Assembly: GCF_029502005.1 (NCBI RefSeq)
Contig: NZ_JAMQOT010000001.1
Coordinates: 868,001 to 932,000, forward strand
Length of the DNA: 64,000 nucleotides
Reading direction: 5' to 3'
Origin: Natrinema salsiterrestre
Lineage (GTDB): Archaea > Halobacteriota > Halobacteria > Halobacteriales > Natrialbaceae
Every line of letters begins with the position of its first letter. Within the stretch, counting starts at the first letter, position 1. The position numbers and the translations under genes were made by a program. A model generated the notes under the pieces. It saw only the letters and a program-made list of their open reading frames with translations, did no database searches and was not told the DNA's origin. Shown piece after piece: positions 49,321 to 57,791 of this stretch.

Positions 49321-49458
49321 CGAACCGACGTCCGGTGGCGCGTGCTGTGACGCGGTGAGCCAAACGGCGAACCGCGACCCGAAGCCGCACGAGGGACGAG
49401 AGAGGGACCGAAGGACCGAGCGAGTCGGCCGGGGAGGGCGTGGCGATTCCCCGTCGCG
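49321..49458 (+). repeat. Dispersed structured repeat, family 1, copy B (3' of ubaA)
   Basis: Same orientation and gene-relative position as copy A at 2210-2350. Shared blocks are CGAACCG, CGGTGGCGCG-GCTGT, CGAGGGA-GAG-GAGGGA and GGGGAGGGCGTGGC-ATTCC. The internal stem is CGCGGT (49351-49356) / ACCGCG (49371-49376), unlike the GTCGGCCG stem of copy A but in the same place. The terminal hairpin is present with altered bases. Codon-free and noncoding. Function unknown. Confidence 0.65.
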
Positions 49459-49567
49459 ATCGGGGGCGCAGAACGCTCGTTTTCCACTCGCCGTACTCGA
49501 CAGCAGAGATGAAAAACGTCCACCCACTCGAGCGGCCAGCGATCTCGAGCACGACGGATGCCGGCGG

Positions 49568-50539
49568 TCAGCCGTTCGAAGCGACGCGACGGACCCTCGA
49601 GCGGACGACGGTGGATACCTTTCGCGTCCCGACCAGCGCGAGACAGGAGACGAAGGCGGTCGTCCCCAGTTTCCCGCCGGCCCCGGCTAGCACAGGCGCT
49701 ACCGCGAGATAGACGACGCCACAGAGGACGCCGGCACCGGCGACCTGTCCCGTGGTCGCCAGCCGCTCCGCGCTCGACATTCCGACGAACGAGGCACAGA
49801 ATGCGACGGCGGCCAGCGTCGGCCCCAGTTCCGGGACGAGCGGCGGAAACGCGACGCCGGTGGCCACGCCGACCGCAGCGGAAGCGACCACCGAACTCAC
49901 CCCACCGCGAGTGCGGAGCAGAACGGTCGCGACCGCGGCGACGACGGCGACCGCGACGATCACCGGCACGAAGCGCCATTCGAGGGAGCCCCCGCCGCCG
50001 AACTCGACGTCCGTCAGGACCACCGTCGCGAGACAGCCGAAGAGCGCGAGCGTGCCGTATTTCCCGCCGAAGCCGCCGAACGATTCGGCCGTCGCGACGA
50101 GCGCGAGGCCGGCGATCAGTCCCGCCAGCGCGACCCACTCGAGCGAAGGGGCCAGCGCCGGCGAGGCCATCCCGACGAACGAGCCGCAGTAGGCTGCGCC
50201 GTCGACCCGTCGGAGCGCGACCCCGACGGACAGGCCGACGAGGGCGGACGCCAGCACCGGGCCGAGACCGATCGAGACGCTCAGCCAGTACGTGATGACC
50301 GCCGCAGCCGCGACCGCGAGCGCGTCGACGGCGTCCGTCCGGTCGAAGCCGCCCGCATCGAACGCGCGGAGGCGCTGGGGCTCCGTCGCGGCGACGGCGG
50401 TTCCCGCGATGCCGACGCCGAACGTGACGCTCACGAGTCCGGTCGGCGGATCGGCCGGGACTCGAACGGCTCCGAACAGCAGTGTGGCGGGTGTCACCAC
50501 CAGCGCGAGATAGCCGGCGATCTGGACCGGACCGTACAC
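49568..50539 (-). CDS. Polytopic membrane protein with internal duplication
   Basis: A 323-residue protein with about ten hydrophobic helices. Two halves repeat: residues around 115-170 hold AYCGSFVGMASPALAPSLEW and SFGGFGGKYGTLALFGCLA. Residues around 243-305 hold AFCASFVGMSSAERLATTGQ and LAGAGGKLGTTAFVSCLAL. The repeated SFVGM and GGKxGT motifs suggest paired re-entrant or binding elements, as in inverted- or direct-repeat transporters. I recognise no named family. There is no signal peptide beyond the first helix. It is convergent with ubaA, separated by the dispersed repeat. Confidence 0.72.
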   Translation of the reverse strand: MYGPVQIAGYLALVVTPATLLFGAVRVPADPPTGLVSVTFGVGIAGTAVAATEPQRLRAFDAGGFDRTDAVDALAVAAAAVITYWLSVSIGLGPVLASALVGLSVGVALRRVDGAAYCGSFVGMASPALAPSLEWVALAGLIAGLALVATAESFGGFGGKYGTLALFGCLATVVLTDVEFGGGGSLEWRFVPVIVAVAVVAAVATVLLRTRGGVSSVVASAAVGVATGVAFPPLVPELGPTLAAVAFCASFVGMSSAERLATTGQVAGAGVLCGVVYLAVAPVLAGAGGKLGTTAFVSCLALVGTRKVSTVVRSRVRRVASNG

Positions 50540-50643
50540 ACTCTCACTCTCCGGAGGGCGTTCGAGAGGGTTACGGTTCGAAAATCGGATGCCGGCGCTC
50601 CGATCGGGGAGAGATCGAGCCGATCGACGGCCGGCAACGTCCC

Positions 50644-51429
50644 TCAGCTCCGCAACAGTCCGCCGTCGATCGGGACTTCGGTTCCGTTGACGAAGCTCGC
50701 CCGCGGACTCGAGAGGAACGCGACGACGTCGCCGAGCTCCCGCGGTTCGCCGATGCGTTCCATCGGGATCTCGCTCGCCAGTGCGACGAGCCCGTCCTCG
50801 TAATCGTCGTAGGTCCCGCGCTCGACGCCGGCCTCGATCAGCTCCTCGATTCGCGGGGTTTCGATCGTCCCCGGCAGGACCGCGTTGGCCCGGATTTCCG
50901 GCGCGAACTCGCGGGAGACCGTCTTGACCAGCCCGATCACGCCCCGCCGCACCGAGTTCGAGAGCAACAGGCCGTCCGCGACCTCTCGTACCGTTCGCGA
51001 CGTGATGCAGGTGATGGATCCGTACTCGGACTCGAGGAGGTGCTCGTGGGTCTCCTCGATGGTCCAGACGACGCTCATCACCAGCAGGTCGTAGGCCTGA
51101 TACCAGTCCTGTTCGTCGGTCTCCAGAAAGGTCGTGCTCGGCGGGCCGCCCGAGGAGGTGACGAGGTGATCGATCCCGCCGAAGGCGTCGACCGTCTCGC
51201 TCACGAGGCGGGAGACGTCGGCGGGGTCCGTGAGGTCCGTCTGAACGGCGATGACGTCGCCCGTGGCCGTTTCAGCGAGTTCGCTGCGAGCGTCCTCGAG
51301 TCGGTCCTCGTCCCGACCGCAGATCGCGACGTTCGCACCCGCCTCGGCGAGCGCCCGAGCGCTCGCGAATCCGAGCCCGCTCGAGGAGGCCGTTACCAGT
51401 GCGCTGTTCCCGTCGAGGTCGAAGTCCAT
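50644..51429 (-). CDS. Short-chain dehydrogenase/reductase family protein with atypical active site
   Basis: A 261-residue Rossmann-fold SDR. The cofactor loop is ALVTASSSGLGFASARALAE; VAICGRDEDRLEDARSEL suggests NADP(H) preference. The catalytic Ser144 is present (ITSRTVREV), but the normal Tyr and Lys, 13 and 17 residues on, are Ser157 and Arg161 (LLLSNSVRRGVIGLVKTVSR). PGTIETPR and FLSSPRASFVNGTEVPIDGG complete the family. Some SDR subfamilies with this SNSxRR pattern exist, so it may reduce a special substrate or only bind cofactor. The ATG at 51429 starts the Rossmann strand. Confidence 0.85.
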   Translation of the reverse strand: MDFDLDGNSALVTASSSGLGFASARALAEAGANVAICGRDEDRLEDARSELAETATGDVIAVQTDLTDPADVSRLVSETVDAFGGIDHLVTSSGGPPSTTFLETDEQDWYQAYDLLVMSVVWTIEETHEHLLESEYGSITCITSRTVREVADGLLLSNSVRRGVIGLVKTVSREFAPEIRANAVLPGTIETPRIEELIEAGVERGTYDDYEDGLVALASEIPMERIGEPRELGDVVAFLSSPRASFVNGTEVPIDGGLLRS

Positions 51430-51552
51430 ACCGGAGTCGACGGCGGGGGCGTACAAATCAGTCGGGGAATCGGACGGACCTCACTGTGAGCGGTGATCGG
51501 CGATCGGAGATCGGTGTGTTATAGGTCGGCGAGCGCAGAGGCGGTAGCAACC

Positions 51553-51876
51553 ATGTCGTGGCCGCTCCTGTTCGTCGCGGGACTGTTCGAAATCGCGTGG
51601 GCGATCGGGCTGGCGTACTCGGAGGGGTTCTCGAAACCGTTGCCGACCGTGGGAACGGTCATCGCGATGGTCGTGAGTCTGCTCCTGTTGGGCCAGGCCG
51701 TCGAAGACATTCCCATCGGAACGGCCTACGCGGTCTGGACCGGGATCGGGGCGGTCGGAACGGCAGCGCTCGGGATCGTGCTGTTCGACGAAGCGGTCAC
51801 GACCGCCCGGCTGGTGTTCATCGGGATCATCGTCGTCGGAATCGTCGGCCTCCATTTCGTCTCGGCGGGCCACTGA
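51553..51876 (+). CDS. Small multidrug resistance family transporter, guanidinium-exporter (Gdx/SugE) type
   Basis: A 107-residue four-helix SMR protein. MSWPLLFVAGLFEIAWAIGL contains the essential membrane Glu (Glu13). The following AYSEGFSKPLPTVGTVIAMV and IPIGTAYAVWTGIGAVGTAA match Gdx/SugE members rather than EmrE. SMR proteins function as dual-topology dimers exchanging cation for proton. Gdx types export guanidinium ions or small polar cations. No second SMR gene is adjacent, consistent with a homodimer. The start at 51553 is chosen for the canonical family N-terminus. A short promoter lies downstream of the divergent SDR. Confidence 0.88.
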   Translation: MSWPLLFVAGLFEIAWAIGLAYSEGFSKPLPTVGTVIAMVVSLLLLGQAVEDIPIGTAYAVWTGIGAVGTAALGIVLFDEAVTTARLVFIGIIVVGIVGLHFVSAGH

Positions 51877-51936
51877 GCGCGACGCCGACCGCTGCGCCGC
51901 TACGCGGAATACACGGAAACTGCAACGGTGTCGCTC

Positions 51937-52395
51937 TCAGTCCTGGTGGCGAACGCGAACCATTCCCTCCGACGTCACCCCGACGATCAGCGGCGTCGAC
52001 ACCTGCCGACCGGTGACGGCCGACCCGGCGGCGTCGCTGACGACCTTCATCAGGTCGGGCGCGGTGTGATCGACTTTGACACCCGCCTCGTCGCAGGCGG
52101 CGTACACCAGTTGCGGGACGTCGTAGAGATCGGTGCCGTCCGGGACGCGAACCCGAACCGGCGCCCGGAGCGCCTCCGCGAACGCGACCGTCTCGCGCGC
52201 CTTCGAGACGTTTTCGCGGGCGCTGGACTCGATCGAGGAGACGTTCGCCCGCGAGGTTCCCAGCGCGTCGGCGATGTCGGCCTGTGACACCTCGCGTTCG
52301 CGCAACGCGAGGACCTGTGCCTGTCGGTACGTCAGGACGCTGGTCTCGGGATCGAATCCGATCTCCTCGAGGAGCTCCTCGACGTCGTCGATCAC
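51937..52395 (-). CDS. Tfx-family DNA-binding protein
   Basis: A 152-residue regulator of the archaeal Tfx family, first known from Methanothermobacter. The HTH is SVLTYRQAQVLALREREVSQ leading to ADIADALGTSRANVSSIESS, which resembles sigma-70 region-4-like domains. The C-terminal domain, SARENVSKARETVAFAEALR followed by VRVRVPDGTDLYDVPQLVYA and CDEAGVKVDHTAPDLMKVVS, is family-specific. The GTG at 52395 is chosen because the family sequence starts IDDVEELLEEIGFDPE; a longer frame to 52473 also exists. Methanogen Tfx activates a molybdenum-dependent operon; targets here are unknown. Confidence 0.82.
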   Translation of the reverse strand: MIDDVEELLEEIGFDPETSVLTYRQAQVLALREREVSQADIADALGTSRANVSSIESSARENVSKARETVAFAEALRAPVRVRVPDGTDLYDVPQLVYAACDEAGVKVDHTAPDLMKVVSDAAGSAVTGRQVSTPLIVGVTSEGMVRVRHQD

Positions 52396-52566
52396 GGTGC
52401 GATTTCCCCTCCGAAACCGCAGGCTCCCGTGTGCATACGAGTACCTAGTCGGCGGCGGGATCATAGCTTCCACGGTCCCGGAACCGTCGTTCCCCGGGCA
52501 CTCGATCCCACGGGAATCGACCTATCGGCCGGACTGTATATAGTGATCGGGTGACTCTCCCCGTGT

Positions 52567-53520
52567 ATGAACGTGTCTGCGGCCGCCGAGACCTCTCGGG
52601 ACGTGCTCAGAGAGATCCAGACTGCAGTCATCGGTGAACGAGAGCGCTTCGAGACGATTCTCACCGCGATCGTCGGAGACGGGCACGTCCTCCTCGAGGA
52701 CGTCCCCGGGACCGGCAAGACGCTCACGGCCCAATCGCTGGCCACGGCGCTGGACCTCGACTTCAAGCGGATCCAGTTCACGCCCGATCTGCTCCCGGCC
52801 GACATCACCGGCACGCACGTCTACGACGAGCACGCCGGCGAGTTCGAGTTCGAGGAAGGGCCGATCTTCACCAACGTCGTGCTGGCCGACGAGATCAACC
52901 GCGCGCCGCCGAAGACCCAGGCCGCCCTGCTCGAGGCGATGGGCGAAAAGCAGGTCTCGATCGGCGGCGAGACCCGCGAGCTGCCGGAGCCCTTCTTCGT
53001 CATCGCGACGCAGAACCCGGTCGAACAGGAGGGGACGTTTCCGCTGCCCGAGGCCCAGGTCGACCGCTTCATGATCAAGACGACGATGGGGTATCCGGAT
53101 CGGGACGGCGAACTCGAATTGGTCAGTCGTCGGGCGAACCGACGGGCCCGGACCCCCGAGGTCGGCAGCGTCGTCGATCGCGACGCGGTGCTGGACCTCC
53201 AGACCGTTCCCGAGTCAGTCACCGTCGATCCGGCGATGCAGGAGTATCTGGTCGACGTCGCTCGAGCGACCCGCGAGGACGAGCGCGTCGAGGTCGGGAT
53301 CTCGCCGCGGGGCCTCCAGCGGCTGTTCGAGGCGAGTCGCGCCCGGGCGACGATCGCGGGTCGCGACTACGTCGCCCCGGAAGACGTTCACGCGATCGTC
53401 CATCCCGTGCTCGATCACAGAATCGTGTTGACGACGGAAGCCGACGTCCGCGACGTCGATCCGGGCTCGATCGTCGAGGGCGCGCTGAACGGCGTCCCCG
53501 TTCCATCGATGGGGAACTGA
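52567..53520 (+). CDS. moxR: MoxR-type AAA+ ATPase
   Basis: A 317-residue MoxR-family chaperone ATPase. Walker A is LLEDVPGTGKTLTAQSLATA, Walker B ADEINRAPPKTQAALLEAMG, the sensor 1 region PEPFFVIATQNPVEQEGTFP and PLPEAQVDRFMI the arginine region. A C-terminal lid includes GISPRGLQRLFEASRARATI. MoxR proteins usually work with DUF58 and VWA proteins in envelope or enzyme maturation. Here the DUF58/DUF4129 operon lies 1.1 kb away on the other strand, separated by an MBL gene, so the pair is displaced. TATA GACTGTATATAG lies about 25-30 nt before the ATG. Confidence 0.93.
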   Translation: MNVSAAAETSRDVLREIQTAVIGERERFETILTAIVGDGHVLLEDVPGTGKTLTAQSLATALDLDFKRIQFTPDLLPADITGTHVYDEHAGEFEFEEGPIFTNVVLADEINRAPPKTQAALLEAMGEKQVSIGGETRELPEPFFVIATQNPVEQEGTFPLPEAQVDRFMIKTTMGYPDRDGELELVSRRANRRARTPEVGSVVDRDAVLDLQTVPESVTVDPAMQEYLVDVARATREDERVEVGISPRGLQRLFEASRARATIAGRDYVAPEDVHAIVHPVLDHRIVLTTEADVRDVDPGSIVEGALNGVPVPSMGN

Positions 53521-53584
53521 GACCGGCTATCGCCGCTCCGACCCTCGCGAGTCCCCGAGACCCTCCTGTTGAGGACCCGACCGA

Positions 53585-54577
53585 TCAGTACTCGAGGGGC
53601 CACCGCTCCCCGTCGGTCGCGGCGAGCTCGTCGCTCACGCCGTCGGCGAGCCGATATTCGCGCCCCTCTCGGACGACGGTCCCCGCTCGCTCGAGGTGTT
53701 CCAGATGCGCGTAGGATTCGCCGGGGCCGTGGAGGATGTGGATACCCTCGAGATCGCCGAACAGATCGGCGCTGACCGTCCAGGTGTCGCAGGGACCGAG
53801 TCTATCGAGCGCGTCGAGGACGCGCCACGAACGCTCCCCGTGGTGGTCGATGATGTACTGCGCGCGGTCGGCGGGGTCGTCGATCGGGTCGCGATGGCCC
53901 GGCCACGCACGGTCGTACTCGGCGTCGACGATCCCCCGTAGCGCGCGGAGGTACTTCTCGAGCGGGCGCTCGACGCGGACGTCCGCGCCGCCGACGTTGG
54001 GCGTGTAGACGGGGAGCAGCGCGTCACCGGAGAACACCTGCCGTTCGCCCTCGAGATCCGCCTCGAACATGCTGAGGCCCGCGGCGTGGCCGGACGTGTG
54101 GACGACCTCGAGCTCGGTGTCGGCGACCGGGAAGACGTCGCCGTCCTCGAAGGTCGTCACGGTCGGCGTCTCGACCGTCGTCTCGCCGTCTGCCATCCGC
54201 TCGAGGAGCACCGCCTGCCGGTCCTCGGGCATCCCCCACTCGTCGAAGTACCGCTGCTGCCGGTCGTGCATCTCCTCCCAGGCGTCCTCGTCGCCCTCGA
54301 CGAGCGCCGCGTCGTCCGCGTGGACGTACACCTCGGCCCCGCTTTCGGCCTGGATCTCGCCGGCCAGCCCGCAGTGATCGTGGTGCCAGTGAGTGAGGAA
54401 GATCCGATCGACGTCCCCGAACGCGAGGCCGCGGTCAGCGAAGGCCGCCTCGAGTTGCTCGCGGGTCGTCGCCATCCAGTCGCCCGTATCGATCAGTACC
54501 GTCTCCGCCCCGTCGGCGAAGAGGTAAGCGTTGTTGTCTCCCTCGAACGCCGAGTTCGAGAGCGAAATGCGCTCCAT
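53585..54577 (-). CDS. MBL-fold metallohydrolase
   Basis: A 330-residue metallo-beta-lactamase-fold hydrolase. The HxHxDH motif is FLTHWHHDHCGLAGEIQAES (about residue 63), with HTSGHAAGLSMFEAD and FSGDALLPVYTPN supplying further ligands, and GHRDPIDDPADRAQ the last His. A C-terminal winged-helix-like region (RVLDALDRLGPCDTWTVSAD onward) resembles the lactonase/LACTB2-type tail. Substrate unknown; glyoxalase II-, lactonase- or thioesterase-type activity is possible. The ATG at 54577 starts the fold; the upstream frame lies opposite DUF7519 and was not used. Confidence 0.85.
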   Translation of the reverse strand: MERISLSNSAFEGDNNAYLFADGAETVLIDTGDWMATTREQLEAAFADRGLAFGDVDRIFLTHWHHDHCGLAGEIQAESGAEVYVHADDAALVEGDEDAWEEMHDRQQRYFDEWGMPEDRQAVLLERMADGETTVETPTVTTFEDGDVFPVADTELEVVHTSGHAAGLSMFEADLEGERQVFSGDALLPVYTPNVGGADVRVERPLEKYLRALRGIVDAEYDRAWPGHRDPIDDPADRAQYIIDHHGERSWRVLDALDRLGPCDTWTVSADLFGDLEGIHILHGPGESYAHLEHLERAGTVVREGREYRLADGVSDELAATDGERWPLEY

Positions 54578-54666
54578 GCACCCACGTCTCACGGGAATCG
54601 AGAAAACGTTGTGTAAAGCGGAACGTCGCGAATCGGAGCTCGACGCTCGATCGGCCGTCTCGCCCG

Positions 54667-56373
54667 CTACCCGCGAAGCGTCCAGGCCACGAGCACGACC
54701 GCGAATAGCCCCGTTCCGACGGAGACGGCCGCGAGTGCCGGCTGTGTGACCGACGGAGCGGCCGCGCTCCATCGGTAAAGGCCGATGGTCCCGCCCGCGA
54801 CGACACCGCCGGCGAGTATCGTCCCGCCGACGTGGACGAGTTCCGCCCGCATCGTCGCCGCGTCGCGGCCGAGTTCCGTCCGAATCCCGTCGGCGTACTC
54901 GCCGATATCCCACAGGACGAACGCCCCCGCCGTCGTCCAGAGCGCCGGCTCGAGTCGGCCGTCGATGGCGAGGCCGACCGCTAACGCGAACACCGCACCC
55001 GCAGCGAGCGCGGCACCGGTCGCTCGCCCGGGAAGCAGCCGCACCGCCCGCAGCGTCGTCACGGTCCACAGGAGCGACGAGAGCGAACTCAGCGCGAGGA
55101 CGAGCACGCCCGCAACGAGCACGAGCGGCGGGACCGAGGTGAGGAACTCGAGGACCGACGGCGGGGCCCGCCCCGCGAGCGCCGTCTGGAGGACGCCCCG
55201 AAGGTCCGCCTCGGCCGCCGGGTCGGCGAGCGCCGTCGCGAGGACGAGCGCGACCAGCCCGCCGCCGACCATCGGCGCGACCAATCGGGCCACTACCACG
55301 GCCGGTCCCCGGCCGAGAATCCCACGAAGCCGCTCGAGGGAGGCGAGGCCGAGGGCGAGCGCCGCGAGGGCCACCATCGCCGATCGAATCCCCGGAGTCG
55401 TAACGAGCGTCGCCAGCCCGTCACCGGCCGGGGCCGGCACCACCGCCCGCAGTTCGGCGGGCCTCACCGGCGGCGTACCGAACTGTTCGACGACCAGCGG
55501 GGCGGCGACTGCGGCGACGGTCAGGACGATCGCGGCGCGGATCGCGAGCGAACAGCCCCGACGGAGCCCGTCGACGGCCGCGGCCAGCGCGTCGCGGCGA
55601 TCCGGCGGCACGAAGCGTTCGGCAGGTACCGCCGCGAGCGCGCGACTCGAGAGGACGGCCGCGACGAGCACCAGTCCCGTAAACGAGACGACCGCGATCG
55701 ATCCCTCGGGCGTGATCACCACGTCCCGGATCACGCCGAGAACGTCCGCGGCGGCTGCCACGGCGCGGTCGCGGAGATCCGCCCGCGGGAGGATCGGGAG
55801 GACGACGACGGCGACGACACCGCTCGTCGCGAGCATCGTTCCCGTCGACCCGCGACGGACGCCGCCACGGCCGAATTGCTGCCAGGAGACCAGCCCCGCG
55901 GCGAAGGACGCGACGACGAGGGCCCAGACGGAACCGCCGGCGATCATCCCCACGCTCGAGGACGTGAGCACGAGTACGCCCGCGAGCAGCAGCGGCGACG
56001 AGACCAGGACGGCGACCGGCACCGCGACGACGCCGCCGAGACCCCGCACGAGGGGGCGCTCGCTCGCGAGGAAGACGGTCGTCAGCGCCGCCGCGAGCCC
56101 AGCGCCCATCGCCAGCGCAGCCAGCCGACCGCCGACGAGCGTCGTGCCGACGGCGACGCCGATCGCCAGCGTGCAACAGAGCATCGCGATATCGCTCGCC
56201 GTCGGCCGACGGAGCGTCCGTCGAACGCCGCCGACCGCCGACTCGAGCGTGTACCGCGCGGTCTCGAGAGCCACCGTTCGCGTCGATCTCGTTCGCGTCG
56301 TTCCCGACTCGTCTCCGTGGAAGTCCCCGTTCTCGTCTCGATGTCCGGTTCCGGTGAGCGCGTCGTTCGTCAC
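54667..56373 (-). CDS. Polytopic membrane protein (DUF7519-type)
   Basis: A 568-residue protein with roughly fourteen hydrophobic helices after a polar N-terminus of about 60 residues. Examples are IAMLCCTLAIGVAVGTTLVG, GVVAVPVAVLVSSPLLLAGV, MVALAALALGLASLERLRG and GVLVLALSSLSSLLWTVTTL. I recall the haloarchaeal family DUF7519 in this operon position; the assignment is tentative. It starts at a GTG overlapping the DUF58 stop (GTGA), so translation is coupled. It probably forms the membrane platform of the MoxR-DUF58 module. No transglutaminase gene follows, unlike typical bacterial clusters. Confidence 0.78.
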   Translation of the reverse strand: MTNDALTGTGHRDENGDFHGDESGTTRTRSTRTVALETARYTLESAVGGVRRTLRRPTASDIAMLCCTLAIGVAVGTTLVGGRLAALAMGAGLAAALTTVFLASERPLVRGLGGVVAVPVAVLVSSPLLLAGVLVLTSSSVGMIAGGSVWALVVASFAAGLVSWQQFGRGGVRRGSTGTMLATSGVVAVVVLPILPRADLRDRAVAAAADVLGVIRDVVITPEGSIAVVSFTGLVLVAAVLSSRALAAVPAERFVPPDRRDALAAAVDGLRRGCSLAIRAAIVLTVAAVAAPLVVEQFGTPPVRPAELRAVVPAPAGDGLATLVTTPGIRSAMVALAALALGLASLERLRGILGRGPAVVVARLVAPMVGGGLVALVLATALADPAAEADLRGVLQTALAGRAPPSVLEFLTSVPPLVLVAGVLVLALSSLSSLLWTVTTLRAVRLLPGRATGAALAAGAVFALAVGLAIDGRLEPALWTTAGAFVLWDIGEYADGIRTELGRDAATMRAELVHVGGTILAGGVVAGGTIGLYRWSAAAPSVTQPALAAVSVGTGLFAVVLVAWTLRG

Positions 56374-57791
56374 AGGGAGCCACCTCCGGACCGGCCGGGA
56401 CCGCCGCGGAACGCACGCGCCAGATCGACCGAGATCGGATCCTCGAGCTGCCAGTCGACGACGGTCGCGCCGAGCCCGCGTAGGGCGTCGACCCGGTTGG
56501 CCCGCTGGAGCCCGGCGATTCGAAGACCGGTCGAGGCCGACGACGCGATACCGGTCGTCACGTCGGGAGAGACGACCGTCACCGCCCGTCCGCTGGTTCG
56601 CAGCGTCTCGACGAGGCCGACCGATTCGGCGTCGGAGAGCGGCGTGCAGAGGACGACCTGCGCCCGCTGGGGCAGCCGTCGCTCGAGGTCGACCGCAAGC
56701 GATCCGCTGCCCATCGATTCGTCGTCTCTCGCCCCGCCGCTCGTCGACCCGCCGTCCGCGACGGGCTGATCGCCCGCCGGGGTCGCTCCCGATCCGCCGC
56801 CGCCGATGGCTTCCTCGACGCGGCTTCGGACGTCGCCGCCGGCCCCCGGTTCGATCCAGGTCTCGCCCGACAGCGTCGCCAGTCCGGTTCGGTTGCCGTC
56901 CTCGAGCGACGCGACCACGCCCCGCGAGGCGGCATACAGCGTGAGGTCGGAGGAGTTCGGGCCGCCGCCGGGCAACTCGCGGTGCGCGTCGGCTCGGTCG
57001 TCGATCACGAACACGATGGTCACCGCCCGCTCCTCGCGGTACTCGACGGTCGCCAGGTCGCCCGTCCGGGCGAACCGGTGCCAGTCGATCCGGTTCATCG
57101 GGTCGCCGCGGCGGTACTCCCGGGTCGCGAAGAACTCGACGCCGCTGCCGCCGTCGTCGGTCGGCGTCTGGCCGACGAACTGGATCGTCCGGTCCTGAAA
57201 CGGGAACGAGTCCAGCAGCGTCTCGCAGGTGAATCCGGTATCGCCGCCGGGAGTCACCGCGTCGGTCGTGACGGCCGTCGCCGTCAGCGATCGGCGCCGC
57301 ACCGTCGCCGTCCCGAACGCGTACTCGCCGCGCGGCGGCGTGAGTTCGTACTCGTGCGTGACGGTCTCGCCCGGTCGAACGGCGGTCGCGAACGCGGGCG
57401 ACCCGCTCGTCACCGGCACCTCGGCCGGCGGTTCGTCGACGACGCGTACGTCCGAGGCGACCCCGGACCCGTCGTTCGTCAGCGACAGCGTCACCGTGAC
57501 CGACCGGCCCGGTCGCACGCGCGATTCCTCGAGATTGCGCTCGAGGCGGAGATCCGCCCCGGAACCGCCGTCGACATCCGTATCGCCTTCGGCACCGTCG
57601 TCTGCGTCGGAGTCGTCGTCAGGGCTCCCCCAGTCGGGTACCGAGCTGACCTGTCCGAGGAGGACGAAGCCCAGCGCGACGACGCCGAGGAAGAACAGCG
57701 ACGGACGCCCGAGCGCCACCGCGAGCACGGCGGCGAACAGGGCGATCACGAGCGCCCCGTGCCAGCGGGCCTGACGGGTGACTTCCGTCAC
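56370..57791 (-). CDS. DUF58 domain-containing membrane protein
   Basis: A 473-residue protein. Two N-terminal TM helices (GALVIALFAAVLAVALGRPS, FFLGVVALGFVLLGQ) are followed by an extracytoplasmic beta-sandwich (VRPGRSVTVTLSLTNDGSGV). The DUF58 domain is marked by FFATREYRRGDPMNRIDWHR and FARTGDLATVEYREERAVTI, leading to a vWA-like fold (VFVIDDRADAH). Such proteins act with MoxR ATPases. The GTG at 57791 overlaps the upstream DUF7269 stop as GTGA. A low-complexity Gly/Ser/Asp segment around residues 320-370 is likely flexible. Confidence 0.9.
   Translation of the reverse strand: MTEVTRQARWHGALVIALFAAVLAVALGRPSLFFLGVVALGFVLLGQVSSVPDWGSPDDDSDADDGAEGDTDVDGGSGADLRLERNLEESRVRPGRSVTVTLSLTNDGSGVASDVRVVDEPPAEVPVTSGSPAFATAVRPGETVTHEYELTPPRGEYAFGTATVRRRSLTATAVTTDAVTPGGDTGFTCETLLDSFPFQDRTIQFVGQTPTDDGGSGVEFFATREYRRGDPMNRIDWHRFARTGDLATVEYREERAVTIVFVIDDRADAHRELPGGGPNSSDLTLYAASRGVVASLEDGNRTGLATLSGETWIEPGAGGDVRSRVEEAIGGGGSGATPAGDQPVADGGSTSGGARDDESMGSGSLAVDLERRLPQRAQVVLCTPLSDAESVGLVETLRTSGRAVTVVSPDVTTGIASSASTGLRIAGLQRANRVDALRGLGATVVDWQLEDPISVDLARAFRGGPGRSGGGSL

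Noticed and set aside
51481-51873. 130-codon acidic/polar minus-strand frame opposite the SMR transporter
   Set aside because: Antisense to a gene with clear transmembrane pattern; product is low-complexity.
54785-56944. 719-codon plus-strand frame rich in Ser/Thr/Arg/Pro
   Set aside because: Shadow of the DUF7519 and DUF58 membrane genes; low-complexity product with no domain.
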